A stretch of DNA of 28,283 nucleotides from Acholeplasmataceae bacterium UBA5617 (lineage in GTDB: Bacteria > Bacillota_I > Bacilli_A > Acholeplasmatales > Acholeplasmataceae), in contig DIKN01000036.1 in NCBI GenBank assembly GCA_002424575.1, positions 1 to 28,283 of the forward strand, written 5' to 3'. Below, piece by piece: positions 8,183-15,326 of the stretch. The first letter of the stretch is position 1, and every line of letters starts with the position of its first letter. The notes under the pieces were generated by a model, which saw only the letters and a program-made list of their open reading frames with translations, had not been told where the DNA came from and did not search any database. The translations under genes and the position numbers were made by a program.

Positions 8183-9031
8183 ATGGATGGTTTTCTCCTC
8201 ATCAATAAACCTGTAGGGATGACATCGCACGATGTTGTCATGAAGATTAAACGAAAGTTTAAGATCGATAAAATCGGACATACTGGGACGCTTGATCCTT
8301 TTGCAAGTGGCCTTTTAATTCTCTGTTTAGGGAAAGCTACTAAATTAGCTTACATGTTTTCCAACTTGGATAAAACCTATGAAGGCACCATACGATTAGG
8401 TCAACATTATGATACATACGATACCACAGGGAAAATCGAAAAATCGATGATACCTAACGTGACAGAAAAAATGATCAAAGAAGCCATGCTGTTTTTTATC
8501 GGACATTATGATCAAGTCCCTCCGATGTATTCAGCAATCAAAATTGATGGACAAAAGCTCTATCATCTTGCACGCAAAGGCGAAGAAGTAGAACGAGAAG
8601 CTCGAACCATTGAAATCGATCGTTTTGAAATGACATCCATCTATGAAAATGAAGCGTTTGATTTCATCGCCCATGTTTCAAAAGGGACTTACATCAGAAG
8701 TCTTGCTGTTGATCTTGCACAGCGAATAAAGACTTATGGTGCACTTTCAAGATTGAAACGCATTTCAGTCGGTCCATATCATCTCAATTTTGCGAAAACA
8801 ATTGATGATGTAGAGCTACACGATATCATGACTCTTGCAACTTTTTTTCAAGACACACCAAGCATTACACTCAACGACTATATGATCAAATTGGTCAAAA
8901 ACGGCATATACCTCGATGAAAGACAAATCATCACACATGAACCTTTCTTAGTTCAAGATGAACACCACAACGTGGTAGCATACTACATCGTTCATGAGGG
9001 AACAACCTATCGACCTGTTATCATTTTTTAA
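8183..9031 (+). CDS. truB: tRNA pseudouridine-55 synthase
   Basis: Makes pseudouridine 55 in the T-loop of most tRNAs. The 282-residue protein opens with GFLLINKPVGMTSHDVV and has the TruB motif GHTGTLDPFASGLL with catalytic Asp38. Downstream it shows QVPPMYSAIKIDGQKLYHLARKG and the SKGTYIRSLA RNA-contact block. The C-terminal part, beyond about residue 215, is short and lacks a recognisable full PUA domain. AGAGGTGA at 8171-8178 supports ATG 8183. A TATAAT at 8161-8166 could be its -10, but the -35 region is poor and there is no TGn extension. It is followed after 9 bases by ribF, matching the Bacillus truB-ribF-rpsO-pnp order. Confidence 0.95.
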   Translation: MDGFLLINKPVGMTSHDVVMKIKRKFKIDKIGHTGTLDPFASGLLILCLGKATKLAYMFSNLDKTYEGTIRLGQHYDTYDTTGKIEKSMIPNVTEKMIKEAMLFFIGHYDQVPPMYSAIKIDGQKLYHLARKGEEVEREARTIEIDRFEMTSIYENEAFDFIAHVSKGTYIRSLAVDLAQRIKTYGALSRLKRISVGPYHLNFAKTIDDVELHDIMTLATFFQDTPSITLNDYMIKLVKNGIYLDERQIITHEPFLVQDEHHNVVAYYIVHEGTTYRPVIIF

Positions 9032-9040
9032 AGGAGTTCT

Positions 9041-9931
9041 ATGAAAATCCAGGCTGCACCCTACCAACTCATCACCAATAACGATCCCATTACCATCACC
9101 ATGGGGAATTTTGATGGACTTCATTTGGGTCATCAACAGTTGATTGAACGTGTGTTATCCTATCCTGATACCAAGCACGGTGTTTTGACTTTTGATCCCC
9201 ATCCTTCATCCGTTCTTCGCAAACAACCTTTTCGAACCTTGACACAAAAAGAGGATAAGATTAACCTCTTTGCAAAATATCCTCTCGATCAAGCTTTTAT
9301 CGTTGAATTTAACATGGCATTTTCACAACTTTCTGTTGATGAATTCATTGCCTTTTTAAGACGTCTTCATGTCACACGATTAGTGATTGGACGAGATGCG
9401 CGATTTGGGTATCGTGGTGAAGGGACCATTGCTGATCTTAAAAAGTATTTTTTTGTCGATGTCGTCGAAGATTTGGTCTATAATCATACCCGAGTCTCAA
9501 CGACATATATTAAAGACTTTTTGTCCATGGCAGATTTAGGTTCAGCACGAAAACTATTGAATCGTCACTATGGCGTTAAAGGTACGGTGGTCCATGGCAA
9601 TCGGATCGGTCATAAGCTGGGTTACCCAACAGCAAACATCGATTTTGGCAATTATTTCTTACCCCAAAGCGGTGTTTACTATGTCAAAGTACTGGTCGAT
9701 GATGTGTGGTACCATGCCATGGCTAACATCGGAAATAATCCGACACTCAACTACAGTTTTGAGAAGCGATTGGAAATTCATATCTTTGATTTTAACCATA
9801 ATATTTATGGGAAATACCTTGAAATTGTCTTTCTGCATTACCTCAGACAAGAGCTAAAATTTAGAAATAAAAAGGAATTAATCGAACAAATCAAGAAAGA
9901 TGAAGCTGCAATTCGAAAATTAATCATTTAA
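9041..9931 (+). CDS. ribF: Bifunctional riboflavin kinase / FAD synthetase
   Basis: Phosphorylates riboflavin to FMN and adenylylates FMN to FAD. The 296-residue protein has an N-terminal nucleotidyltransferase domain with MGNFDGLHLGH at 21-31 (HxGH at 28-31) and the VIGRDARFGYRGEG loop. The C-terminal riboflavin kinase domain starts near 180 with GNRIGHKLGYPTANIDF (PTAN motif), followed by SGVYYVKV, ANIGNNPTL and FLHYLRQELKF. AAGGAG at 9031-9036 overlaps the truB stop and sets the start. It would supply the FMN for the FMN-bind-like lipoprotein at 19171, if that protein is flavinylated. No FMN riboswitch precedes it; it appears to be cotranscribed with truB. Confidence 0.96.
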   Translation: MKIQAAPYQLITNNDPITITMGNFDGLHLGHQQLIERVLSYPDTKHGVLTFDPHPSSVLRKQPFRTLTQKEDKINLFAKYPLDQAFIVEFNMAFSQLSVDEFIAFLRRLHVTRLVIGRDARFGYRGEGTIADLKKYFFVDVVEDLVYNHTRVSTTYIKDFLSMADLGSARKLLNRHYGVKGTVVHGNRIGHKLGYPTANIDFGNYFLPQSGVYYVKVLVDDVWYHAMANIGNNPTLNYSFEKRLEIHIFDFNHNIYGKYLEIVFLHYLRQELKFRNKKELIEQIKKDEAAIRKLII

Positions 9932-9940
9932 AAAAAGTTA

Positions 9941-9949
9941 TGTTATAAT
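9941..9949 (+). promoter_or_regulatory. Extended -10 promoter element for darA
   Basis: TGTTATAAT gives a perfect -10 hexamer at 9944-9949 with a TGn extension. It lies about 20 bases before the darA start, and the AGGTGA ribosome site follows at 9960-9965. The -35 region is weak. Confidence 0.55.
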
Positions 9950-9969
9950 AAAGATAATGAGGTGATTAT

Positions 9970-10293
9970 ATGAAACTAATTATCGCAATCGTATCCAATG
10001 ATGACGCGAACAAAGTTCAAAAAGCATTAGTGAAAGATCGTTTTTTCTCGACCCGATTAGCAACCACTGGTGGTTTCTTGCGTGCAGGAAACGTGACATT
10101 CATGATTGGTGTCAACGATGAAAAAGTTCCACAAGCCTTAGAAATCATCGAAGCTCACAGTAAAAAGCGGACAAAGCTCGTTCCCAATACGATTGTGAAT
10201 GAATTTGGTTCGTTCTCAGCATTACCCATCGAAGTTGAAGTTGGAGGAGCAACCGTCTTCGTACTCAACGTCGATCAATTTGTTAAAATTTAA
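9970..10293 (+). CDS. darA: Cyclic-di-AMP receptor, PII-like (DarA/PstA/YaaQ family)
   Basis: Small trimeric PII-like protein that binds the second messenger cyclic-di-AMP; its downstream target is not established in most organisms. The 107-residue protein has the family hallmarks: MKLIIAIV at the N-terminus, ATTGGFLRAGN at 31-41 (ligand-binding turn), MIGVNDEKV, and the C-terminal EVEVGGATVFVLNVDQF. There is no T-loop of the classical GlnB type. It has its own extended -10 at 9941 and an AGGTGA ribosome site, and lies between ribF and rpsO. In B. subtilis the homologue (YaaQ) is in the holB region instead, so this placement differs. Its presence implies c-di-AMP signalling and so a diadenylate cyclase elsewhere in the genome. 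Confidence 0.93.
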   Translation: MKLIIAIVSNDDANKVQKALVKDRFFSTRLATTGGFLRAGNVTFMIGVNDEKVPQALEIIEAHSKKRTKLVPNTIVNEFGSFSALPIEVEVGGATVFVLNVDQFVKI

Positions 10294-10303
10294 AGGAAAA
10301 ACC

Positions 10304-10331
10304 TTGCAATTTTAATCAAATATGATACAAT
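10304..10331 (+). promoter_or_regulatory. Promoter for rpsO
   Basis: TTGCAA (10304-10309) and TACAAT (10326-10331) are 16 bases apart, and the -10 has a TGn extension (TGATACAAT). Transcription would start near 10338, leaving a leader of about 65 bases. Confidence 0.8.
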
Positions 10332-10333
10332 GA

Positions 10334-10402
10334 AACAGGCGTTAACAAGGATAGTGGAATGCCGACCCTGTCTTTAGTTAGACGAGAAAGGATAAAAGCA
10401 AT
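10334..10402 (+). promoter_or_regulatory. rpsO leader, candidate S15 autoregulatory RNA
   Basis: The leader can fold as ACAGG (10335-10339) paired with CCTGT (10370-10374), with GGCGTT pairing inside to AATGCC, followed by a small CTTT/AAAG stem just before the AAAGGATA ribosome site. Ribosomal protein S15 represses its own translation through leader structures in several bacteria. The position and compact two-stem fold fit that idea; I did not match it to a specific Rfam S15 leader class. Confidence 0.5.
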
Positions 10403-10672
10403 ATGGCAATTTCGAAAGAAAAGAAGAATGAAATCATCAAGGCTTATGCAACCAAGGAAGGGGACACAGGTTCACCTGAAGTCCAAGTCGCAGTGTTGAC
10501 TGAACAAATCACTCAACTCAATGCACACCTTCAATCACATCCCCATGATTTCCATTCCCGTCGTGGATTATACACCATGATTGGTCAAAGACGTCGCTTG
10601 CTCAATTACTTGCGTAATTCAAACATTGATCGTTACCAAGTGTTGATTGATAAGTTAGGTATTCGTCGATAA
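10403..10672 (+). CDS. rpsO: Small ribosomal subunit protein uS15
   Basis: Primary binder of the central domain of 16S rRNA, forming part of bridge B4 to the large subunit. The 89-residue length is exactly that of bacterial S15. Family blocks are visible: GDTGSPEVQVAVLTEQI at 18-34, HLQSHPHDFHSRRGL at 42-56, and the basic RRRLLNYLRNSN segment at 63-74, with the rRNA-binding HD...SRRGL and QRRRLL residues intact. It has its own promoter, a structured leader and a terminator overlapping its stop codon, and lies directly upstream of pnp as in many bacteria. Confidence 0.98.
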   Translation: MAISKEKKNEIIKAYATKEGDTGSPEVQVAVLTEQITQLNAHLQSHPHDFHSRRGLYTMIGQRRRLLNYLRNSNIDRYQVLIDKLGIRR

Positions 10673-10699
10673 AAAGGTTGCGAAAGCACCTTTTTTTTT
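10671..10699 (+). terminator. Intrinsic terminator of rpsO
   Basis: AAAAAGGT pairs with ACCTTTTT around a GCGAAAGC cap, followed by a T run. The stem begins inside the TAA stop codon of rpsO. It separates rpsO from pnp, though partial read-through is likely. Confidence 0.9.
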
Positions 10700-10726
10700 A
10701 ATTTTCTATACTTATAACCTTTTTTA

Positions 10727-10735
10727 TGGTATCAT
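10727..10735 (+). promoter_or_regulatory. Probable extended -10 promoter for pnp
   Basis: TGGTATCAT provides a TGn extension and a 5/6 match to TATAAT. No good -35 is seen. Transcription would begin near 10742, placing the hairpin at 10764-10788 in the 5' leader. Confidence 0.45.
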
Positions 10736-10763
10736 GATGAAGGCTATGAAAAGATAAATAGAC

Positions 10764-10788
10764 ATATAAAATGAAGGAGATTTTATAT
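10764..10788 (+). promoter_or_regulatory. Hairpin presenting the pnp Shine-Dalgarno in its loop
   Basis: ATATAAAAT (10764-10772) and ATTTTATAT (10780-10788) are perfect 9-base inverted repeats. The 7-base loop GAAGGAG is the ribosome-binding site of pnp, and the ATG begins two bases after the stem. The stem is all A-T, so its stability is modest. Confidence 0.7.
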
Positions 10789-10789
10789 C

Positions 10790-12922
10790 ATGCAAAAAAA
10801 GATTTACGAAACAACATTAGGCGGTAGAGTGCTACGTGTTGAAATCGGCGAAGTGGCGAAGCAAGCAGCTGGATCAGCCATGATCGCTTATGGTGACTCT
10901 ACAGTATTAAGTGTTGTAACCGCAAAGAATGAAGCTTCCACACAAGACTTCTTTCCTTTAATGGTTTTATATCAAGAAAAGCTTTATGCGGCTGGTAAGA
11001 TTCCCGGAGGTTTCTTAAGAAGAGAAGGACGTCCTTCAGAACATGAAACACTGACCTCTCGTTTGATTGACCGTCCCATTCGTCCTTTATTCCCAGAAGG
11101 GTTTAAGAACGAAGTTCAAATTGTGCACACTGTTTTATCCAGTGATCCCGATTGTACAACAGAAATTGCATCATTGATTGGTTCATCCATTGTATTGGGT
11201 ATTTCTAATATTCCATTTAATGGACCGGTAGCAGGTGTTCAAATTGGACGTGTCAATGGTGAACTCATCATTAACCCTTCCGTTGAACAACAAGCACAAT
11301 CCGATATTGAACTCACTGTTGCAGGAACAAAAGATGCCATCAACATGGTTGAAGCAGGTGCTAAGCAAGTCTCAGAAGACGATATGCTTAAGGCGATTAT
11401 GGTCGGCCATGAAGAGATTAAAAAACTTGTTCAATTCATTCAAACCATCTTAGATGATAATCCTGTCGTAAAAATGGATTATGAAGTACAAACCATCGAC
11501 CCACAATTAAAACAAGACGTTCAACTTTACATCAAAGAACGTATGGTGAAAGCTGTTTCTATTTTTGATAAATTAGAACGCTATCAGGCTATCGATGATT
11601 TAACCGCTGAAACCATTGAACATTTCAGTCAAACATCATTTATCAAAGAAGTAGAAGGCATCAAATACTTTGATGAAAAAGCTAAAGAAGAATATTTAGC
11701 TCATGTTAAATCGATTGTTGAAGGTATTGTGACACAAGAATTAAGACGTTTGATTACACAAGATAAAGTCCGTCCCGATGGACGTAAGGTCGATGAAATT
11801 CGTCCGCTGACGTCACGCATTGATGTACTTCAAAGAACCCATGGTTCCGCACTGTTTACCCGTGGTCAAACACAAGCACTCGGTGTCGTAACACTTGGTG
11901 CACTCGGTGAAAACCAGATCATTGATGGTCTTGGACTTGAAGAATCAAAACGCTTCATGCTACACTATAATTTCCCTCCCTTCTCCGTAGGAGAAACAGG
12001 ACGTTACGGTTCACCTGGTAGACGTGAAGTTGGCCATGGTGCACTTGGAGAACGTGCGTTATTACAAGTTTTACCCAGTGAAGAAGAATTCCCATACACC
12101 ATTCGTGTTGTCTCTGAAATCTTAGAATCCAACGGTTCATCCTCACAAGCCACCATTTGTGCGGGTACGATGGCTCTGATGGCAGCTGGCGTTCCCATCA
12201 AAGCACCCGTAGCAGGGATTGCCATGGGATTGATTAAAGAAGGTAATTATTACACCGTCTTATCCGACATTCAAGGGATGGAAGATCATGAAGGTGACAT
12301 GGATTTTAAAGTCGCTGGAACCAAAGATGGTATCACCGCATTGCAGATGGACATCAAGATTTCAGGTATTACCGAAGACATCTTGAAAGAAGCACTCGAA
12401 CAAGCAAGAATTGGTCGTTTGCACATCTTAGATCATATGCTTGAAACCATTCCAACGGTACGCAAAGAATTGTCTAAATATGCACCTAAGGTGATGATGA
12501 TTCGTATCAATCCTGATAAGATTAGAGATGTTATTGGAGCAGGTGGTAAGATCATCAGCCAAATCATTGAAGATAACAATCAGGTTAAGATTGATATCGA
12601 ACAAGATGGTCGCGTCTTCTTGATGCACAGTGAAACCAAATGGATTGAATCCGCTGCTGAACGCATTTTAGCACTTGTGAAAGAAGCGAAAGTTGGCGAA
12701 ATCTACGAAGGTAAAGTCACTCGCATTGAAAAGTTTGGTTGCTTCGTTGAACTTTGGCCAGGTGCTGAAGGTCTCGTTCATATTTCAAGACTTGCGAAAG
12801 AACGTGTTGAAAAAGTTGAATCTGTGGTTTCGATTGGCGATCAAATTCTTGTGAAGTGTATTGGTATCGACGAAAAGGGACGCATCGATTTATCCAGAAA
12901 AGATGCATTAATCGTTAAATAA
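10790..12922 (+). CDS. pnp: Polyribonucleotide nucleotidyltransferase (PNPase)
   Basis: Phosphorolytic 3'-to-5' exoribonuclease and degradosome component. The 710-residue protein has two RNase PH domains separated by a helical domain; the second contains GRYGSPGRREVGHGALGER near 404-422 and the catalytic acidic block EGDMDFKVAGTKDG near 502-515. A KH domain follows at about 563-620 (INPDKIRDVIGAGGKIISQI) and an S1 domain at about 632-705 (YEGKVTRIEKFGCFVEL, GLVHISRL). All domains are full length. It follows rpsO, with a terminator between, and its Shine-Dalgarno lies in a hairpin loop. In E. coli PNPase represses its own synthesis through leader processing; whether the different hairpin here serves that role is unknown. 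Confidence 0.97.
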   Translation: MQKKIYETTLGGRVLRVEIGEVAKQAAGSAMIAYGDSTVLSVVTAKNEASTQDFFPLMVLYQEKLYAAGKIPGGFLRREGRPSEHETLTSRLIDRPIRPLFPEGFKNEVQIVHTVLSSDPDCTTEIASLIGSSIVLGISNIPFNGPVAGVQIGRVNGELIINPSVEQQAQSDIELTVAGTKDAINMVEAGAKQVSEDDMLKAIMVGHEEIKKLVQFIQTILDDNPVVKMDYEVQTIDPQLKQDVQLYIKERMVKAVSIFDKLERYQAIDDLTAETIEHFSQTSFIKEVEGIKYFDEKAKEEYLAHVKSIVEGIVTQELRRLITQDKVRPDGRKVDEIRPLTSRIDVLQRTHGSALFTRGQTQALGVVTLGALGENQIIDGLGLEESKRFMLHYNFPPFSVGETGRYGSPGRREVGHGALGERALLQVLPSEEEFPYTIRVVSEILESNGSSSQATICAGTMALMAAGVPIKAPVAGIAMGLIKEGNYYTVLSDIQGMEDHEGDMDFKVAGTKDGITALQMDIKISGITEDILKEALEQARIGRLHILDHMLETIPTVRKELSKYAPKVMMIRINPDKIRDVIGAGGKIISQIIEDNNQVKIDIEQDGRVFLMHSETKWIESAAERILALVKEAKVGEIYEGKVTRIEKFGCFVELWPGAEGLVHISRLAKERVEKVESVVSIGDQILVKCIGIDEKGRIDLSRKDALIVK

Positions 12923-12927
12923 TGTGA

Positions 12928-12954
12928 AAAGAGGTTTCGACCTCTTTTTGTTTT
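12928..12954 (+). terminator. Intrinsic terminator of pnp
   Basis: AAAGAGGT (12928-12935), a TTCG tetraloop and ACCTCTTT (12940-12947) form a perfect 8-bp stem with a T-rich tail. It ends the pnp transcript just before the rnpB promoter. Confidence 0.93.
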
Positions 12955-12960
12955 TCAACG

Positions 12961-12989
12961 TGTTGTGAAATGAAAAAATATGATATAAT
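12961..12989 (+). promoter_or_regulatory. Promoter for RNase P RNA
   Basis: TATAAT at 12984-12989 carries a TGA extension at 12981-12983. TGTTGT at 12961-12966 is 17 bases upstream as a weak -35. The predicted start agrees with the 5' end of rnpB fixed by helix P1. Confidence 0.8.
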
Positions 12990-12993
12990 GCAT

Positions 12994-13340
12994 GTGTCAA
13001 TGGAAGGTGACCGAGCCACGTTAGCGTGGTTAGGAAAGTCCATGCTAGCACATCCTGTGATGGATGTAAGTGTTTGTGCCTAGGGAAAGCATAACCTAGG
13101 GTACGCGAAAGCGTAACGGCGATCGATGAGCTAAGGGAAACTATGCTCTAGACGTAATGTGCCACAGAGACGAGCCTTTTGGAAACAAAGGGATGAAACG
13201 CGGTAAACCCCTCAAGCTAGCAACCCAAATTTGGTAGGGGCACATGAACAAGCGAATAGAAGCGCGTTCGTGCTACTTATGTAGAGATAAATGGTCACAC
13301 CCCGAAAGGGATACAGAACATGGCTTATGCACATTGACAC
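12994..13340 (+). ncRNA. rnpB: RNase P RNA
   Basis: Catalytic RNA that removes 5' leaders from pre-tRNAs. Ends are set by helix P1, where GTGTCAATG (12994-13002) is perfectly complementary to CATTGACAC (13332-13340). The universally conserved core is clear: TTAGGAAAGTCC at about 13030-13041 and ACAGAACATGGCTTA at 13313-13327, which close helix P4, with GAAACTATG and GGTAAACCCC between. The length of 347 fits bacterial RNase P RNA. Bacillota usually carry the B type; I did not resolve the type-specific helices. The protein partner rnpA is not in this window. Confidence 0.97.
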
Positions 13341-13344
13341 ATTA

Positions 13345-13367
13345 GGTCCCCATGTGGGACCTTTTCT
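13345..13367 (+). terminator. Intrinsic terminator of rnpB
   Basis: GGTCCC (13345-13350), a CATGT loop and GGGACC (13356-13361) form a 6-bp stem followed by TTTTCT. The short T tract may allow read-through into the hydrolase gene. Confidence 0.82.
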
Positions 13368-13379
13368 CTAGGAGAGTGA

Positions 13380-14039
13380 ATGATGCGTTTATTGATTCAT
13401 GATATGAGGATAAATGTTGAAAAAAAAGGTTATGGTAAACCGCTCGTTTTACTGCATGGAAATGAAGAGGATCATCATATCTTTGATGCCTTAGTTAAGC
13501 GATTAAAAGAACATTTCACGTGTTATTTAATCGATGCTAGAAATCATGGTTTATCTGATCGAACTGAGGTGTTTGATTATGATGTGATGGCATCAGACCT
13601 TATGTGTATCATGACAAAGCTGAATCTTGTTCAACCCTATTTTCTTGGGTTTAGTGATGGGGGTATTGTGGGATTATTATCAGCCATCCATCAACCCCAT
13701 CTTTTTGACAAAATGGTGATTTGTGGCGCAAATTTGACACCTCGTGGCATCAAAAAAACGGTGATTCAAACCATGAAGAATGATTATGAGCAAACAAAAA
13801 ATCCTTACATTCGCATGATGCTTGAGCAACCCCAAATTGTGGCTAAAGATCTCTTAAAGATCGAAATACCAACCCTTGTTGTTGCAGGTGAGCATGATGT
13901 CATCCACCGGCATCACACCTATCACATCCAACGTCATCTTCCACAGTCAAAACTTTTGATATTACCCCATAAAAAACACGATGACTATATCGTCCATCGT
14001 GATGATTTATTCGAAACATTAATTCAGTTTTTTAAATAA
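13380..14039 (+). CDS. Small alpha/beta-fold hydrolase, substrate unknown
   Basis: Alpha/beta hydrolase of 219 residues. It shows the oxyanion region LVLLHGNEED near 22-31, the nucleophile elbow GFSDGG with Ser92, the acid in VAGEHDVI with Asp173, and the likely catalytic His200 near the C-terminus (PHKKH), followed by a final helix. The cap is short. No signal peptide or membrane segment is visible, so it should be cytoplasmic. Substrate cannot be predicted; the fold includes esterases, lipases and C-C hydrolases. ATG 13380 and ATG 13383 are both readable, with GGAGAGTG at 13371-13378. It follows rnpB with only a terminator between and no separate promoter that I can see, and converges on the next gene with an 8-base overlap. 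Confidence 0.85.
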   Translation: MMRLLIHDMRINVEKKGYGKPLVLLHGNEEDHHIFDALVKRLKEHFTCYLIDARNHGLSDRTEVFDYDVMASDLMCIMTKLNLVQPYFLGFSDGGIVGLLSAIHQPHLFDKMVICGANLTPRGIKKTVIQTMKNDYEQTKNPYIRMMLEQPQIVAKDLLKIEIPTLVVAGEHDVIHRHHTYHIQRHLPQSKLLILPHKKHDDYIVHRDDLFETLIQFFK

Positions 14040-15024
14040 TTCCTAAAGCGCGAAGAATAATGAAAACAATGTATGCGATGTAAACCATAAGAAGGATCAA
14101 CCCTTCTTTTTTTGATATGCTCTGTTTGGTCATGGAGAAAATCACAACAAGTAATGTAATACCGATCAAAATGATGGAATCGAGTTTCACATCTGCATTA
14201 ATGCCGAGTGGAACAACAAGTCCTGATAAGCCGACAATGAATAATGTATTAAACACGTTTGAACCGAGCACATTACCCAGTGCAATTTCATTTTCACCCT
14301 TTTTAGCTGCCATGACGGATGTGACAAGTTCAGGAAGTGAAGTTCCAAGTGCAACAACTGATAAACCCACCAACGTGGTTGCTTTGGACACACCCATGGA
14401 GAATGCAGAAACAAGAATTTCAATCGCGATAAATTCAGCACCTTCAGTGACGAGCCAGCCACCCAAAGAGACACCGCCAATCCCGATAAATAAAAGGATA
14501 ATGGCGCGTTTCATGTCGACGAGATGAACTTCAAGATCTTCTTCTTGGTTACGATGACTTTTAAACATCAAGTGCATATAGTAACCAAAAAAAGCTAACA
14601 ATATAAGAGCTTCCCACCATACGATTTGATCAGATGAGAAGAGATTAGCAAGCAACGCGATAAGAATACTGATAACAAGCACAAAAGGTAATTCACGTTT
14701 GTTCATCGATTTTTGTACAGCAATCGGCATCATGAGAGCTGACAAACCAAGAATTAATGTGATGTTTGCTACATTTGATCCGATGACATTACCCATGGCA
14801 ATATCAGCTGTTGTTCCATTCATTTTCGCAGAAATGGAAGCAGCAAAACTGACTGCAAGTTCAGGAAGTGATGTTCCAAATGCGACTAACGTCAAACCGA
14901 TGATTAAAGGAGAGACATTAAATTTTCGTGCGATAGAGGCTGAACTCACAATAAAATAATCAGCACCTTTAATTAAAAAAACAAATCCAATAATCAGCAT
15001 AAGAAGATGAATGACTGTGGGCAT
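14032..15024 (-). CDS. Calcium/sodium antiporter family cation exchanger, YrbG/CaxA type (copy 1)
   Basis: Membrane cation exchanger of the CaCA superfamily. The 330-residue protein has about ten hydrophobic helices and the two inverted alpha repeats. The first is LTLVAFGTSLPELAVSF near 42-58 with GNVIGSNVANI near 79. The second is GLSVVALGTSLPELVTSV with ALGNVLGSNVFNTLF in the C-terminal half. The Glu in each SLPEL and the Asn in each GSN are the ion-site residues of this family. The ion is not certain: members carry Ca2+, and a riboswitch on its paralogue at 17946 points to Mn2+ for that copy. It has a promoter at 15104-15132 and a leader of about 70 bases with no Mn2+ riboswitch. It is divergent from the CorC-like pair. 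Confidence 0.93.
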   Translation of the reverse strand: MPTVIHLLMLIIGFVFLIKGADYFIVSSASIARKFNVSPLIIGLTLVAFGTSLPELAVSFAASISAKMNGTTADIAMGNVIGSNVANITLILGLSALMMPIAVQKSMNKRELPFVLVISILIALLANLFSSDQIVWWEALILLAFFGYYMHLMFKSHRNQEEDLEVHLVDMKRAIILLFIGIGGVSLGGWLVTEGAEFIAIEILVSAFSMGVSKATTLVGLSVVALGTSLPELVTSVMAAKKGENEIALGNVLGSNVFNTLFIVGLSGLVVPLGINADVKLDSIILIGITLLVVIFSMTKQSISKKEGLILLMVYIAYIVFIILRALGII

Positions 15025-15103
15025 GTTTTTACCTTTTCTTTTCTATTTTTTTTGTTGGATGGATAAAAATGGTTGACAATCATCCGTTAACATATACCTT
15101 TTT

Positions 15104-15132
15104 ATTGTAACATAAAAACATCTATTCAACAA
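15104..15132 (-). promoter_or_regulatory. Promoter for antiporter copy 1
   Basis: Read on the minus strand, TTGTTG (15132-15127) and TACAAT (15109-15104) are 17 bases apart, with a TGT extension before the -10. Transcription would start near 15097. The leader has a GGATG/CATCC inverted repeat but no T run. Confidence 0.72.
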
Positions 15133-15172
15133 GAAATGATTGGGGTAAATCGAGGGTTAAAGGTGGGAAATA

Positions 15173-15201
15173 TTGACTTTTTCATGAAAATCTTGTATGA
15201 T
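15173..15201 (+). promoter_or_regulatory. Strong sigma-A-type promoter for the corC1 leader
   Basis: TTGACT (15173-15178) and TATGAT (15196-15201) are 17 bases apart. The predicted start is near 15208, some 138 bases before the corC1 ATG. Confidence 0.85.
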
Positions 15202-15207
15202 ATTCAT

Positions 15208-15326
15208 AGTACATCCTAGATGGAGGAACATGTAAGGAATGGAAGATAGCAGTAGTAGGATCGACGATCCGACATATACGGAACTCAAAGACAGCAAGCA
15301 TCGTGCTTTTTTTGGTGTCTTTTTTT
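15208..15326 (+). ncRNA. Unclassified structured leader RNA upstream of corC1
   Basis: This roughly 120-base transcribed leader runs from the predicted start to a terminator, and the ribosome site of corC1 lies only after it. The segment TAGGATC (15256-15262) has two competing partners: ATCCTA upstream (15212-15217) and GATCC downstream (15266-15270, closing a GAC loop). GATCC's TCC is also needed for a third hairpin, TCCG with CGGA (about 15268-15282). Mutually exclusive pairings before a terminator are the layout of a riboswitch or attenuator. The purine-rich central segment repeats GGAA four times. I cannot match it to M-box, NiCo, yybP-ykoY, fluoride or SRP RNA by eye. It could also be a free small RNA. 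The 320-base gap 15025-15345 holds only this, two promoters and the antiporter leader. Confidence 0.6.
15287..15326 (+). terminator. Nested terminator hairpins before corC1
   Basis: An inner stem AAGCA (15296-15300) / TGCTT (15304-15308) is followed by T. An outer stem AAAGACA (15287-15293) / TGTCTTT (15316-15322) encloses it and is followed by more T. Either would stop transcription before the corC1 ribosome site at 15333-15340. Confidence 0.8.

Noticed and set aside
15073..15100. A TTGACA on the plus strand as a second corC1 promoter
   Set aside because: The best -10 at 16 bases is TACCTT, and the sequence is better explained as the antiporter leader on the other strand. The promoter at 15173 is far superior.
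15234..15252. A 19-base segment of the corC1 leader resembling SRP RNA domain IV (AGG, GGAA loop, AGCAG at the right spacing)
   Set aside because: The loop-closing stem has a mismatch and a G-U pair, the flanking arms do not pair beyond about three weak positions, and the transcript halves are not complementary as SRP RNA requires. I treat it as chance, though an Rfam SRP search would settle it.
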